Source of the DNA: an uncultured Dorea sp.
GTDB lineage: Bacteria; Bacillota; Clostridia; Lachnospirales; Lachnospiraceae
Assembly: GCA_910584265.1 (NCBI GenBank)
Contig: CAJTZE010000054.1
Coordinates: forward strand, 1 to 21,556
Reading direction: 5' to 3'
Length of the DNA stretch: 21,556 nucleotides
Every line of letters starts with the position of its first letter. Within the stretch, counting starts at the first letter, position 1. Both the position numbers and the translations under genes were made by a program. Positions 6,096 through 14,609 of this stretch are shown here, in pieces. The notes beneath the pieces are model-generated. The model was not told the origin of the DNA. It was given only the letters and a program-made list of their open reading frames with translations, and did no database searches.

Positions 6096-7151
6096 ATGAC
6101 AAGAAAGGATACAAAGAAAATACGGATTGGAGATGTGTGGATCGGCGGCGGGAACCCGGTTGCAATCCAGTCAATGACCAATACCAGAACGGAGGATGTG
6201 GAGGCGGTTACAGCGCAGATCCTGAAGCTGGAGCAGGCAGGCTGCGAGATTATCCGCTGTGCGGTGCCGGTGATGGAGGCGGCAGAAGCTTTGACAGAAA
6301 TCAAAAAGCAGATACATATTCCTTTAGTTGCAGATATTCATTTTGATTACCGCCTTGCTATTGCGGCAATCGAACATGGAGCAGATAAGATCCGGATTAA
6401 TCCAGGGAATATCGGCGGCAGTGATAAGATGCGGGCTGTGGTGGAAAAAGCGAAGGAATATGAGGTTCCCATCCGCGTGGGAGTGAACAGCGGTTCTCTG
6501 GAAAAGCATCTGGTGGAGAAATATGGAGGCGTTACCGCAGAGGGACTTGTGGAGAGCGCCCTTGATAAGATGCATATGATTGAAGATTTTGGATACGACA
6601 ATCTGGTTGTCAGCATCAAATCCTCGGATGTACTGATGTGCGTGAAGGCCCATGAACTGCTGGCAGAGAAATGTCCGTATCCGCTGCATGTGGGGATTAC
6701 GGAAGCCGGGACGCTGCTGTCCGGCAATATTAAGTCCTCAGTGGGGCTTGGAATTATTCTTCATCAGGGCATCGGTGACACGATACGTGTATCATTGACC
6801 GGGGATCCGGTGGAGGAGATCAAATCTGCGAAGCTGATCCTAAAGACGCTTGGCCTTCGGAAGGGCGGAATCGAAGTGGTATCCTGTCCGACCTGCGGGC
6901 GTACAAAGATTGATCTGATCGGCCTTGCTAATCAGGTGGAGCATATGACGGCAGATATTCCTCTGGATATTAAGGTGGCTGTGATGGGCTGCGTTGTAAA
7001 CGGACCGGGGGAAGCGAAGGAGGCAGATATTGGAATTGCCGGAGGAATCGGCGAGGGGCTGCTAATCAAAAAAGGACAGATTGTGAAAAAGGTTAAGGAA
7101 GAAGAGTTGTTAACAGTATTGAGACAGGAGTTGTTACACTGGAATGAGTAA
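6096..7151 (+). CDS. ispG: 4-hydroxy-3-methylbut-2-en-1-yl diphosphate synthase
   Basis: A 351-aa iron-sulfur enzyme of the MEP isoprenoid pathway that reductively opens methylerythritol cyclodiphosphate to HMBPP in the cytoplasm. The N-terminal TIM-barrel part shows GGNPVAIQSMTNTRTEDV and KIRINPGNIG. The C-terminal cluster domain shows CPTCGRTKID (Cys264, Cys267) and MGCVVNGPGEA (Cys299, with Glu306 as a likely fourth ligand). Length fits the bacterial short form. ATG 6096 follows AGGAGGG. The 3' end overlaps polC by 8 nt. In many Firmicutes dxr and an rseP-like protease gene precede ispG; they are not here, and a terminator separates ispG from its upstream neighbour. Confidence 0.97.
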   Translation: MTRKDTKKIRIGDVWIGGGNPVAIQSMTNTRTEDVEAVTAQILKLEQAGCEIIRCAVPVMEAAEALTEIKKQIHIPLVADIHFDYRLAIAAIEHGADKIRINPGNIGGSDKMRAVVEKAKEYEVPIRVGVNSGSLEKHLVEKYGGVTAEGLVESALDKMHMIEDFGYDNLVVSIKSSDVLMCVKAHELLAEKCPYPLHVGITEAGTLLSGNIKSSVGLGIILHQGIGDTIRVSLTGDPVEEIKSAKLILKTLGLRKGGIEVVSCPTCGRTKIDLIGLANQVEHMTADIPLDIKVAVMGCVVNGPGEAKEADIGIAGGIGEGLLIKKGQIVKKVKEEELLTVLRQELLHWNE

Positions 7152-10100
7152 AACTTTTTTTGAGGTTTTTCCAACCCTGAAAATGGATGATGAGCTGAGG
7201 CTGCAGTTTGAGGGCGTGGAGGTGGAGAAGGTTGCTACAAACAGCCGGAGGGATTACCTGAATATCCACATTTTTTCCAGACACTTGATACAGAAACGGT
7301 ATATTTATGCGGTGGAAAATGCGGTAAAGGAGCAGCTGTTTGCAAAGAATATGATTTCTATTGCGGTTATGGAAAGCTATGAGCTGTCGGAGCAGTATAC
7401 ACCGGAGAATTTGATGCGGGAGTACTATGACAGTCTGCTCCTGGAGGTCTGCAGGAAAAGCAGGGTCGAGTGCAATATGCTTAAGACGGCCTCCTACAGC
7501 TTTGAAAATGGTAATATTTTGTGCCTGCAGCTTTTGGATACGGTAGTCGTACAGGGAAAGAAAGATTCGCTTGTGAAGACGATCCAGACTGTATTTGAAG
7601 AGCGGTTCCATGTTCCCATTGAGATGCGGGTGGCTTATGAAAAGCCGAAGGAGAGCAGGCTGAAGTTCAATGAGCTTCAGCTTCAGCAGGAAGTGGAGGC
7701 AATTTTAGAGCGCGGCCAGGCGCTGAGTAAGGAGCGGCAGGAGAAAGAACAGACGGAAGAACAGAAAAAAGAGCCGGAAAAGGCAAAAGCAGATGCCGAA
7801 GCCGGTACGGACAGAGAGAAAAAACAGAAAAAACCTTTTGCGGCACAGAATCAAAAGGAAGCCGGCGGGAAAAAATATGGATATGGCAGACAGGCCGGAA
7901 AGAATCCAAATACAGGCGGCGGCTTCCGAAAATCCAATGATCCGAATGTTGTTTTCGGACGGGATTTTGACGATGCGCCGATTCCGCTCCATACGGTTGC
8001 GGGAGAGATGGGGGAGATTACCATACGCGGTAAGGTGATCAGCTTTGATGCAAGGGAAATCAGAAATGAGAAAACAATCCTCATCTATGCAGTAACGGAT
8101 TTTACTGATACGATCATGGTAAAAATGTTTGTGAGAAACGAACAATTACCGGATCTTCTGGCAGAGATCAAGGAGGGTGCATTTTTAAAGATCAAGGGCG
8201 TTACCACGATTGATAAGTTTGACGGGCAGCTTACGATCGGCTCGGTGGCAGGAGTCCGTAAAATTACAGATTTTACCGTGTCCAGAAAGGATACCTATCC
8301 GGAGAAAAGAGTGGAGCTTCACTGCCATACCAAGATGAGTGATATGGACGGAGTTTCGGAGGTTACGGATATTGTAAAACGGGCACATGACTGGGGACAC
8401 AAGGCCATTGCCATTACAGACCACGGCGTTGTGCAGGCATTTACTGATGCGAATCATTATATTGAACGGCTGGAGAAGGACGACCCGTTTAAGATTATTT
8501 ACGGGGTAGAAGCATATCTGGTGGATGACCTGAAGGATGTGGCAGTGAATGAGAAAGGCCAGACCTTAGAGGATACCTTTGTGGTATTTGATCTGGAGAC
8601 GACCGGTTTCAGCCCGATTTCGGACCGGATTATTGAGATCGGCGCAGTAAAGGTGGAGCAGGGAAGGATCACGGAGCGGTTCAGCAGCTTTGTGAACCCA
8701 AAGATCCCGATTCCATTTAAGATTACCCAGCTTACCAGCATCAATGACAGTATGGTGATGGATGCACCGGATATTGAAGCTGTTCTGCCGCAGTTTCTTG
8801 ATTTTGTGGGGGATGCGGTGCTGGTTGCCCACAATGCGGGCTTTGATGTGAGCTTTATTGAACAGAATATGCGGTATCAGGACATGACGCCGGATCTGAC
8901 CTCTGTGGATACGGTGGCTATGGCTAGGATCCTTATGCCCACGCTTGCGAAGTTCAAACTAAATGTAGTAGCGAAGGCCCTGAATATTTCTCTGGAGAAT
9001 CATCACCGTGCGGTGGATGATGCGGGGGCCACAGCGGAGATTTTTGTTAAATTTATCAAGATGCTGCAGGATAGGGACATCTATGATCTGAAAGGGCTGA
9101 ACCGGTTCGGCGCCAGCAACGGGGATGCGATTCGGAAGCTTCCTACCTACCATGCGATTATTCTTGCAAGAAATGATATCGGCAGGACGAATCTGTATAC
9201 CCTTGTATCTAAGTCCCATGTGGAGTATTTTGCACGGAGGCCCAGGATTCCGAAAAGTGAATTTTCCAAATACCGAGAAGGGCTGATCCTTGGAAGCGCC
9301 TGTGAGGCGGGAGAGCTTTACCAGGCGATTTTAAATGATAAGTCCGAGGAACGGATTGCAAGGATTGTGAATTACTACGATTATCTGGAGATACAGCCCT
9401 TGGGAAATAACCGTTTTATGATTGCCAGCGACCGTATTACGAAGGTGAAGAATGAGGAAGATTTGAAAGAAATTAACCGGAAGATCATTGAACTAGGGGA
9501 GAAGTTCCATAAGCCGGTGGTTGCAACCTGCGACGTACATTTCCTGAATCCGGAGGACGAGGTGTACCGCCGGATCATTATGGCGGGCAAGGGATTTACA
9601 GATGCGGATGAGCAGGCGCCTTTGTATCTGCGCACGACGGAGGAGATGCTGGAGGAGTTTGAATATCTGGGTTCGGAAAAGGCCCATGAGATTGTCATTG
9701 ACAATCCCAATAGGATCGCCGGCTGGGTGGAGAAGATTTCTCCGGTCAGGCCGGATAAGTGCCCGCCTGTGATTCCGGATTCGGACAAGATGCTGCGGGA
9801 TATCTGCTATAAGAAGGCCCATGAGATGTATGGAGAGCATCTGCCGGAGGTGGTGACGGAACGGCTGGAGCGGGAGCTGAATTCCATTATTTCCAACGGA
9901 TTTGCGGTAATGTATATTATTGCGCAGAAGCTGGTGTGGAAGTCCAATGAGGACGGGTATCTGGTGGGTTCCCGAGGGTCGGTAGGCTCTTCCTTTGTGG
10001 CGACGATGGCGGGCATTACGGAGGTGAACCCCTTGAGCCCCCATTATTATTGTGAGAAATGCCATTACAGCGATTTTGACTCGGAAGAGGTCAGAAGCTA

Positions 10101-11709
10101 CGCGGGCGGATGCGGGATGGATATGCCGGATAAAAACTGCCCAGAGTGCGGTGCGAGGCTGATAAAGGCCGGATTTGATATTCCGTTTGAGACCTTCCTT
10201 GGATTCAAGGGGAACAAAGAGCCGGATATTGACTTGAATTTCTCAGGGGACTATCAGAGTAACGCTCATAAATATACGGAGGTTATTTTTGGCGACGGAC
10301 AGACCTACCGCGCCGGAACCATCGGTACGCTGGCGGATAAGACTGCGTTTGGATTTGTAAAGAATTATTATGAAGAACGGAACGAGAGAAAGCGGATCTG
10401 CGAGATTGACCGTATTGTGCAGGGCTGTACCGGGATCCGGCGGAGCACCGGGCAGCATCCGGGCGGAATTATTGTGCTTCCGCTGGGGGAGGACATCAAT
10501 TCCTTTACCCCGGTACAGCACCCGGCTAATGATATGTCTACGGATATTGTGACGACCCACTTTGATTACCATTCCATTGACCATAACCTGTTGAAGCTCG
10601 ATATTCTGGGACACGATGATCCGACCATGATCAAGACGCTGGAGGAATATATTAGTTCCCCTGCGATGGATAATGAATATAATGAAACAGATCATCGTTT
10701 TGTGGCAACGGATATTCCGCTGGACGATAAGGGGGTTATGTCTCTGTTCCAGAGTACGGAGGCGCTTGGGATCAAACCTTCGGATATCGGCGGCTGTCCG
10801 GTGGGCTGTATGGGAATACCGGAATTCGGTACAGAGTTTGTTATCCAGATGGTTATGGATACGAAACCGCAGACCCTGTCGGATTTGATCCGTATTTCCG
10901 GGCTGTCCCACGGGACGGATGTGTGGCTGAACAATGCCCAGGAGCTGATCTTAAGCGGGAAGGCGACGATTTCAACGGCAATCTGTACCCGTGATGATAT
11001 TATGACCTACCTGATCAATAAAGGAATGGACAGTGAGGAATCCTTTACTATTATGGAGCGGGTCAGGAAGGGCGCGGTGGCAAAGGGGAAATGCAAGGAA
11101 TGGCCGCAGTTTAAGGAGGACATGAAGAAAAACGGAGTGCCGGACTGGTATATCTGGTCCTGTGAGAAGATAAAGTATATGTTCCCGAAGGCTCATGCGG
11201 CGGCCTATGTTATGATGGCTTACCGGATCGCCTACTGTAAGATCAACTATCCGCTGGCCTATTATGCGGCTTATTTTGGCATCCGTGCAGATGCATTTTC
11301 CTATGAGCTGATGTGTCAGGGGAAGGAACAGTTAAATTATCATATTCAGGAGTATCAGAATAAAGAAACGCTTTCCAAGAAAGAGCAGGATACCTTAAAG
11401 GATATGAAGATCGTACAGGAAATGTACGCCAGAGGCTTTGAATTTCTGCCGATCGACCTGTATCAGTCCAAGGCATCCCGGTTTGAGATTGTAGATGGAA
11501 AGCTCCTTCCGCCATTTTCGAGTATAGAGGGTATGGGTGCGATTGCCGCCGAGGCGGTGGAAGCGGCGGCGGTGGACGGTCCTTATTTGTCCAGGGATGA
11601 TTTCCGCCAGCGGACGAAGGTGAGTAAGACGGTGATTGATCTGATGAATAACCTGGGGATATTCGGAAATCTGCCGGAGAGCAATCAGCTTAGCCTGTTT
11701 GATTTATAA
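7144..11709 (+). CDS. polC: DNA polymerase III alpha subunit, PolC type
   Basis: A 1521-aa replicative polymerase with built-in proofreading. Domain order is as expected for PolC: an N-terminal domain (about 1-185); a long charged linker rich in K, E and Q (about 190-275); an OB domain (about 290-375); a PHP domain beginning at VELHCHTKMSDMDG (about 390); a DEDDh exonuclease inserted in PHP from VVFDLETTGFSP (about 480) to HHRAVDDAGAT (about 620); then the rest of PHP. A Cys-rich zinc module lies near 970-1015. The palm motif KEPDIDLNFSGDYQ (about 1025) holds the catalytic aspartates. It ends at NQLSLFDL, a plausible sliding-clamp-binding motif. The start overlaps the ispG end by 8 nt; AGGAG lies rather far upstream, so coupling to ispG translation is likely. 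Confidence 0.98.
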   Translation: MSKTFFEVFPTLKMDDELRLQFEGVEVEKVATNSRRDYLNIHIFSRHLIQKRYIYAVENAVKEQLFAKNMISIAVMESYELSEQYTPENLMREYYDSLLLEVCRKSRVECNMLKTASYSFENGNILCLQLLDTVVVQGKKDSLVKTIQTVFEERFHVPIEMRVAYEKPKESRLKFNELQLQQEVEAILERGQALSKERQEKEQTEEQKKEPEKAKADAEAGTDREKKQKKPFAAQNQKEAGGKKYGYGRQAGKNPNTGGGFRKSNDPNVVFGRDFDDAPIPLHTVAGEMGEITIRGKVISFDAREIRNEKTILIYAVTDFTDTIMVKMFVRNEQLPDLLAEIKEGAFLKIKGVTTIDKFDGQLTIGSVAGVRKITDFTVSRKDTYPEKRVELHCHTKMSDMDGVSEVTDIVKRAHDWGHKAIAITDHGVVQAFTDANHYIERLEKDDPFKIIYGVEAYLVDDLKDVAVNEKGQTLEDTFVVFDLETTGFSPISDRIIEIGAVKVEQGRITERFSSFVNPKIPIPFKITQLTSINDSMVMDAPDIEAVLPQFLDFVGDAVLVAHNAGFDVSFIEQNMRYQDMTPDLTSVDTVAMARILMPTLAKFKLNVVAKALNISLENHHRAVDDAGATAEIFVKFIKMLQDRDIYDLKGLNRFGASNGDAIRKLPTYHAIILARNDIGRTNLYTLVSKSHVEYFARRPRIPKSEFSKYREGLILGSACEAGELYQAILNDKSEERIARIVNYYDYLEIQPLGNNRFMIASDRITKVKNEEDLKEINRKIIELGEKFHKPVVATCDVHFLNPEDEVYRRIIMAGKGFTDADEQAPLYLRTTEEMLEEFEYLGSEKAHEIVIDNPNRIAGWVEKISPVRPDKCPPVIPDSDKMLRDICYKKAHEMYGEHLPEVVTERLERELNSIISNGFAVMYIIAQKLVWKSNEDGYLVGSRGSVGSSFVATMAGITEVNPLSPHYYCEKCHYSDFDSEEVRSYAGGCGMDMPDKNCPECGARLIKAGFDIPFETFLGFKGNKEPDIDLNFSGDYQSNAHKYTEVIFGDGQTYRAGTIGTLADKTAFGFVKNYYEERNERKRICEIDRIVQGCTGIRRSTGQHPGGIIVLPLGEDINSFTPVQHPANDMSTDIVTTHFDYHSIDHNLLKLDILGHDDPTMIKTLEEYISSPAMDNEYNETDHRFVATDIPLDDKGVMSLFQSTEALGIKPSDIGGCPVGCMGIPEFGTEFVIQMVMDTKPQTLSDLIRISGLSHGTDVWLNNAQELILSGKATISTAICTRDDIMTYLINKGMDSEESFTIMERVRKGAVAKGKCKEWPQFKEDMKKNGVPDWYIWSCEKIKYMFPKAHAAAYVMMAYRIAYCKINYPLAYYAAYFGIRADAFSYELMCQGKEQLNYHIQEYQNKETLSKKEQDTLKDMKIVQEMYARGFEFLPIDLYQSKASRFEIVDGKLLPPFSSIEGMGAIAAEAVEAAAVDGPYLSRDDFRQRTKVSKTVIDLMNNLGIFGNLPESNQLSLFDL

Positions 11710-11733
11710 TTGTTAACTGAGAGGTGTTTATCT

Positions 11734-12597
11734 GTGGAAAAGAACCGGTATAAAGGAATTGTATGCATTGTCTGCTCAGCATTCTGCTTTGCCCTTATGA
11801 ATGTATTTGTAAGGGCGGCAGGGGATCTGCCGTCTATGCAGAAGAGTTTTTTTAGAAATGTAGTTGCACTTGCCTTTGCCATTATAATTATGAAGAAAAA
11901 TAGTATTCCCTTCCGGTGCAGAAGAAAGAATCTGAGGTATCTGCTGATCCGGTCGGTATGTGGCACATTGGGGATTTTGTGCAATTATTATGCCATCGAT
12001 CATCTGGTGCTGTCGGACGCGTCGATGCTGAATAAAATGTCCCCGTTCTTTGCAGTAATCTTCGGTTTTTTGGTTCTGGGGGAACGAGTAGATATTCCGC
12101 AGGCATTGTGTGTGGCAGGGGCATTCCTCGGCAGCCTTCTGGTAATCAAGCCGACCTTTGCAAATATGGCACTGGTGCCGTCCTTTATCGGACTGCTGGG
12201 CGGACTGGGAGCAGGAATTGCGTATACCTATGTGCGGAAAGCAACACTGAATGGAGAGAAGGGGCCGCTTGTCGTATGCTTCTTCTCTGCATTTTCCTGT
12301 CTGGCAACGCTGCCATTTCTTCTGTTTGACTATCATCCGATGACGGTACTGCAGCTTCTGTCGCTTTTGGGAGCAGGGGCGTCTGCAGCAGGAGGACAGT
12401 TTGCGATTACCGCGGCCTACAGCTATGCTCCGGCGAGAGAAATATCCGTGTACGATTATTCGCAGGTTATCTTTGCGGCGGGACTGGGGTTTGTGATATT
12501 CGGACAGATGCCGGACGGCTTAAGCTGGCTGGGGTATGCTGTGATCTGTACGATGGCGGTAGTGATGTTTCTGTATAATAATAGGAAAAGGGCGTGA
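11734..12597 (+). CDS. EamA/DMT-family transporter
   Basis: A 287-aa membrane protein with ten hydrophobic segments arranged as two EamA repeats. The first repeat has FALMNVFVRAAGDLPSMQKS near the N-terminus and LVLGERVDIPQALCVAGAFLG at its end, the usual GE motif. The second repeat ends with FGQMPDGLSWLGYAVICTM. Members export or import small metabolites, but the substrate cannot be inferred. I chose GTG 11734 because GAGAGGTG lies 7 nt upstream. A TTG eight codons earlier is also open but has no binding site. The gene begins 24 nt after polC and is probably cotranscribed with ispG-polC, an arrangement without obvious functional meaning. Confidence 0.88.
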   Translation: MEKNRYKGIVCIVCSAFCFALMNVFVRAAGDLPSMQKSFFRNVVALAFAIIIMKKNSIPFRCRRKNLRYLLIRSVCGTLGILCNYYAIDHLVLSDASMLNKMSPFFAVIFGFLVLGERVDIPQALCVAGAFLGSLLVIKPTFANMALVPSFIGLLGGLGAGIAYTYVRKATLNGEKGPLVVCFFSAFSCLATLPFLLFDYHPMTVLQLLSLLGAGASAAGGQFAITAAYSYAPAREISVYDYSQVIFAAGLGFVIFGQMPDGLSWLGYAVICTMAVVMFLYNNRKRA

Positions 12598-12638
12598 AAG
12601 AATCCAGTGTGGATACATATGGATAGCAAATGTTCTGT

Positions 12639-12667
12639 TTGCAATTTATTATGTATACTGATATAAT
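12639..12667 (+). promoter_or_regulatory. Sigma-A promoter for the prepilin peptidase gene
   Basis: TTGCAA (12639-12644) and a perfect TATAAT (12662-12667) with 17-nt spacing. The start point would be near 12674, giving a leader of only about 20 nt. Confidence 0.65.
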
Positions 12668-12694
12668 AAAATTATGGGAACCAGAGAGGAAAGC

Positions 12695-13240
12695 ATGAAA
12701 AAGTATTATGCGGCATATATAGTTCTGATGCTGTCGGTGTTTTGCATTGGCAGCTGTCTTAGTGCATATCAAGGCGGTTTCTCGGAAACATTTACCGTTT
12801 TTCTCTTTATTATAACGATTACGGAAGCTGGATGTCTGGATATGAAATCTAGGAAAATTCCGGATAAATGGAATGCTGTTATACTGGGAACAGCCCTGCT
12901 TTCCTGTGTGACTATGCCGGAGCCTGTACCAGTATCTCGTATTATAGGATTATTTTGTGTCAGTGTACCGTTTCTGATAGGGGCACTGCTGGTTCCGGGA
13001 AGCTTTGGCGGAGGCGATATTAAGCTGATGGCCGCGGGAGGGGTGTTTCTCGGATGGAAGGCAGCGCTTGCTTCGGCAGTCATAGGAATTTTTCTTGGAG
13101 GTATCTGGGCAGGCGGATGTTTGATCATGGGAGAGATAGAAAGAAAAGCATGTTTTCCGCTGGGGCCTTTTTTATGCCTGGGGATGGCGTTTGGAGTATA
13201 TATTGGAAATCCACTGGCGGAATATTTTTTTAATTTATAA
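12695..13240 (+). CDS. A24-family prepilin peptidase
   Basis: A 181-aa polytopic aspartic protease. The two catalytic aspartates of the GxGD class are visible: Asp49 in GCLDMKSRKIPDKWN and Asp108 in GSFGGGDIKLMAAGG. These are the only strongly conserved motifs of the family. It lacks the N-terminal methyltransferase domain of PilD, as in the short TadV/CpaA/FlaK-like type. It would cleave the leader peptides of type IV pilin-like proteins at the membrane. ATG 12695 follows GAGAGGAAAGC; the in-frame ATG at 12674 coincides with the predicted transcription start, so it is rejected. No pilin, ATPase or Tad genes lie nearby, so it is an orphan here and its substrates must be elsewhere. Confidence 0.88.
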   Translation: MKKYYAAYIVLMLSVFCIGSCLSAYQGGFSETFTVFLFIITITEAGCLDMKSRKIPDKWNAVILGTALLSCVTMPEPVPVSRIIGLFCVSVPFLIGALLVPGSFGGGDIKLMAAGGVFLGWKAALASAVIGIFLGGIWAGGCLIMGEIERKACFPLGPFLCLGMAFGVYIGNPLAEYFFNL

Positions 13241-13328
13241 AAGCCGCAGATGCTGGACCGTTCTCCTGCTCTTTTTACTAGGAAAAGAGTTTCCTGTGAA
13301 GGAAGAGAGGCCTGCAGCTCTGCGGCTT
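13241..13328 (-). ncRNA. Highly structured sequence between convergent genes: 3-way-junction RNA or bidirectional terminator
   Basis: AAGCCGCAGA (13241-13250) and TCTGCGGCTT (13319-13328) form a perfect 10-bp outer stem. On the minus strand a second stem (GCU/AGC, GGCC/GGUC) continues inward. UCUC/GAGA then closes a junction with two hairpins: UUCCU-UCAC-AGGAA (13291-13304) and CUCUUUU with AAAAGAG (13269-13289). The minus-strand 3' end runs into CTTTTAT, so termination would follow. It lies directly after the prepilin peptidase stop and 35 nt after the J-domain gene stop in its own direction. It may simply be an elaborate terminator for the latter gene, or a small RNA. No good independent promoter was found. 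Confidence 0.45.
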
Positions 13329-13363
13329 ATGGTATACTATGTGAGATTGTGTGAAATGCAGAC

Positions 13364-14071
13364 TTATTCTGCCTGCACGCGGCAGGCGGATATTCTGTCC
13401 AGAGTGTTGAGAAACAATGCGGTTTCACTTTGGATCTGCTTTTTCTCGGCGGCAGTTTTCCTGTCATCCAGATAATTATCGTACATGACACATAGCATGG
13501 CGTAGGCAAATTCCCGGTTCTGGCTCCACTGGAACAGCATCCAGTTCATAGCATGTGAGCACCAGTATTTCTTTGGAATACCGCTGGATTCTAAGACCTT
13601 TATGTGGGTATCCGCTTCTTTCGCCAGCTCGGCAAGCTGCTTGGCGTGTTCTTCCTCTGGTTTCTTTCTGCCGGAAAGCTTCCGAATGACCGGGTTATGG
13701 CTGGACTTGGTGTCATTCAAGAGCTGGAATCCGGAAGCAACCAGCTCATTTAATTTATTGGCGGCCTCCCAGAAGGGGGCGAAATTCGGCGAAAGCGGCC
13801 CCCTGTATTCCGAACTGCCTGAATGTCCGCCGGATGTTTCCCTGCGGATCGGATTGCGGATGCGCCGGTCATAAATCCTGCGCTGATCCGGGCTGCTTAG
13901 AACTTTGTATGCATACAGTACATTCTGGATATAGTTCGTTGTGTCATAGTTACTGTCTATGTTCGCATCCGGGTGCAGCTTCTTGACAAGAAAATTCTTG
14001 GCGCTGACAATCTCTTCTTCGGTGGCATCCATGGGAACGCCCAGTAAATCATAGTATGTACATTCTTTCAT
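13364..14071 (-). CDS. J-domain (DnaJ-like) protein
   Basis: A 235-aa protein with an N-terminal J domain (about 3-72): YYDLLGVPMDATEEEI, the HPD signature at residues 33-35 in KKLHPDANID, and YAYKVLSSPDQRRIYDRRI. It should stimulate an Hsp70 (DnaK). There is no zinc-finger or glycine/phenylalanine region, so it is a class C J protein. The rest (about 80-235) is helical and charged (KKPEEEHAKQLAELAKEADT) and does not match a family I know. The start at 14071 has GGGGAG 6 nt upstream; an in-frame extension to 14128 would read through the leader hairpin and is rejected. It is divergent from padR and convergent with the prepilin peptidase gene. Confidence 0.85.
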   Translation of the reverse strand: MKECTYYDLLGVPMDATEEEIVSAKNFLVKKLHPDANIDSNYDTTNYIQNVLYAYKVLSSPDQRRIYDRRIRNPIRRETSGGHSGSSEYRGPLSPNFAPFWEAANKLNELVASGFQLLNDTKSSHNPVIRKLSGRKKPEEEHAKQLAELAKEADTHIKVLESSGIPKKYWCSHAMNWMLFQWSQNREFAYAMLCVMYDNYLDDRKTAAEKKQIQSETALFLNTLDRISACRVQAE

Positions 14072-14090
14072 AAAAACTCCCCTTAATAAG

Positions 14091-14159
14091 CTGCGTATAA
14101 AACGCAGTGATATTCTTTCCCCTTCCACACATCATAAACTACTTTTCCGGGGAAATCAA
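14091..14159 (-). promoter_or_regulatory. Promoter and leader hairpin of the J-domain gene
   Basis: On the minus strand TTGATT (14159-14154) and TATGAT (14136-14131) are 17 nt apart. The leader contains the hairpin CTGCGT-TTTAT-ACGCAG (14107-14091) just upstream of the GGGGAG ribosome binding site. An AU-rich loop over a short GC stem next to the binding site resembles a heat-labile element, which would suit a chaperone gene. That role is speculative. Confidence 0.5.
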
Positions 14160-14182
14160 TAGGCGAAAAGTAACAAAAGACC

Positions 14183-14211
14183 TTGACATATATAGGTGGC
14201 CGATATATACT
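14183..14211 (+). promoter_or_regulatory. Sigma-A promoter of the padR operon
   Basis: TTGACA (14183-14188) and TATACT (14206-14211) with a 17-nt spacer. The -10 element lies inside the dyad at 14200-14247. Confidence 0.75.
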
Positions 14212-14247
14212 GTCGATAAGATATATAGATTATCGATATATGATCGG
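14200..14247 (+). promoter_or_regulatory. Large AT-rich dyad, probable PadR operator
   Basis: CCGATATATA (14200-14209) is the imperfect inverse of TATATGATCGG (14237-14247). Inside it TCGATAA (14213-14219) and TTATCGA (14230-14236) are a perfect inverted repeat with GATATATAGA between. The dyad covers the -10 box, the start point and the leader, ending at the GGAGG ribosome binding site. PadR proteins commonly bind AT-rich dyads at their own promoters, so autorepression is the likely role. Confidence 0.6.
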
Positions 14248-14258
14248 AGGTTGAAAAA

Positions 14259-14609
14259 ATGGCTGTTGATAAAAGTCTGGTGTCGGGAAGTACGACGATG
14301 CTGCTTCTCCGCCTGTTATCGGAGAAGGACATGTACGGTTATGAGATGATTGAGACGCTGAGAGAGCGGTCAAGGAATGTGTTCGAGCTGAAAGCCGGAA
14401 CCCTGTATCCGCTGCTGCACAGCTTGGAGGAAAAGGATGTGCTCAAGGTGTATGAGAAGGAGGCAGGCGGGAAGATACGGAAGTATTACAGCCTTACAAA
14501 AGAGGGGCACAGGCTTCTTGCGGAGAAGAAGGAGGAGTGGATGGCATATTCGGAAGCAATTTTGAGTGTGCTGAATATGGGAGATATGATACCGGGAGGT
14601 GTGCTATGA
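14259..14609 (+). CDS. PadR-family transcriptional regulator
   Basis: A 116-aa winged-helix protein. The PadR signature is clear: MLLLRLLSEKDMYGYEMIE (helices 1-2), then FELKAGTLYPLLHSLEEKDV (recognition helix) and KIRKYYSLTKEGHRLLAEKK (wing and dimer helix). The length is that of the short PadR-s2 group, which lacks a separate ligand domain. ATG 14259 follows CGGAGG. It overlaps the next gene by ATGA, so both proteins are made together. The pattern of a small PadR upstream of a HAAS-domain membrane protein is widespread in Firmicutes, and the HAAS part is thought to communicate with the regulator. The dyad at its promoter suggests autorepression. Confidence 0.93.
   Translation: MAVDKSLVSGSTTMLLLRLLSEKDMYGYEMIETLRERSRNVFELKAGTLYPLLHSLEEKDVLKVYEKEAGGKIRKYYSLTKEGHRLLAEKKEEWMAYSEAILSVLNMGDMIPGGVL

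Noticed and set aside
10243..10911. A 222-codon open frame on the minus strand inside polC
   Set aside because: It is antisense to a conserved catalytic region of polC; the long frame follows from codon bias of the real gene. Similar antisense frames in polC, ispG, iorA and paaK were dropped for the same reason.
12602..12614. Small hairpin ATCCA-GTG-TGGAT after the EamA gene
   Set aside because: A 5-bp stem without a T-run is too weak to call a terminator.
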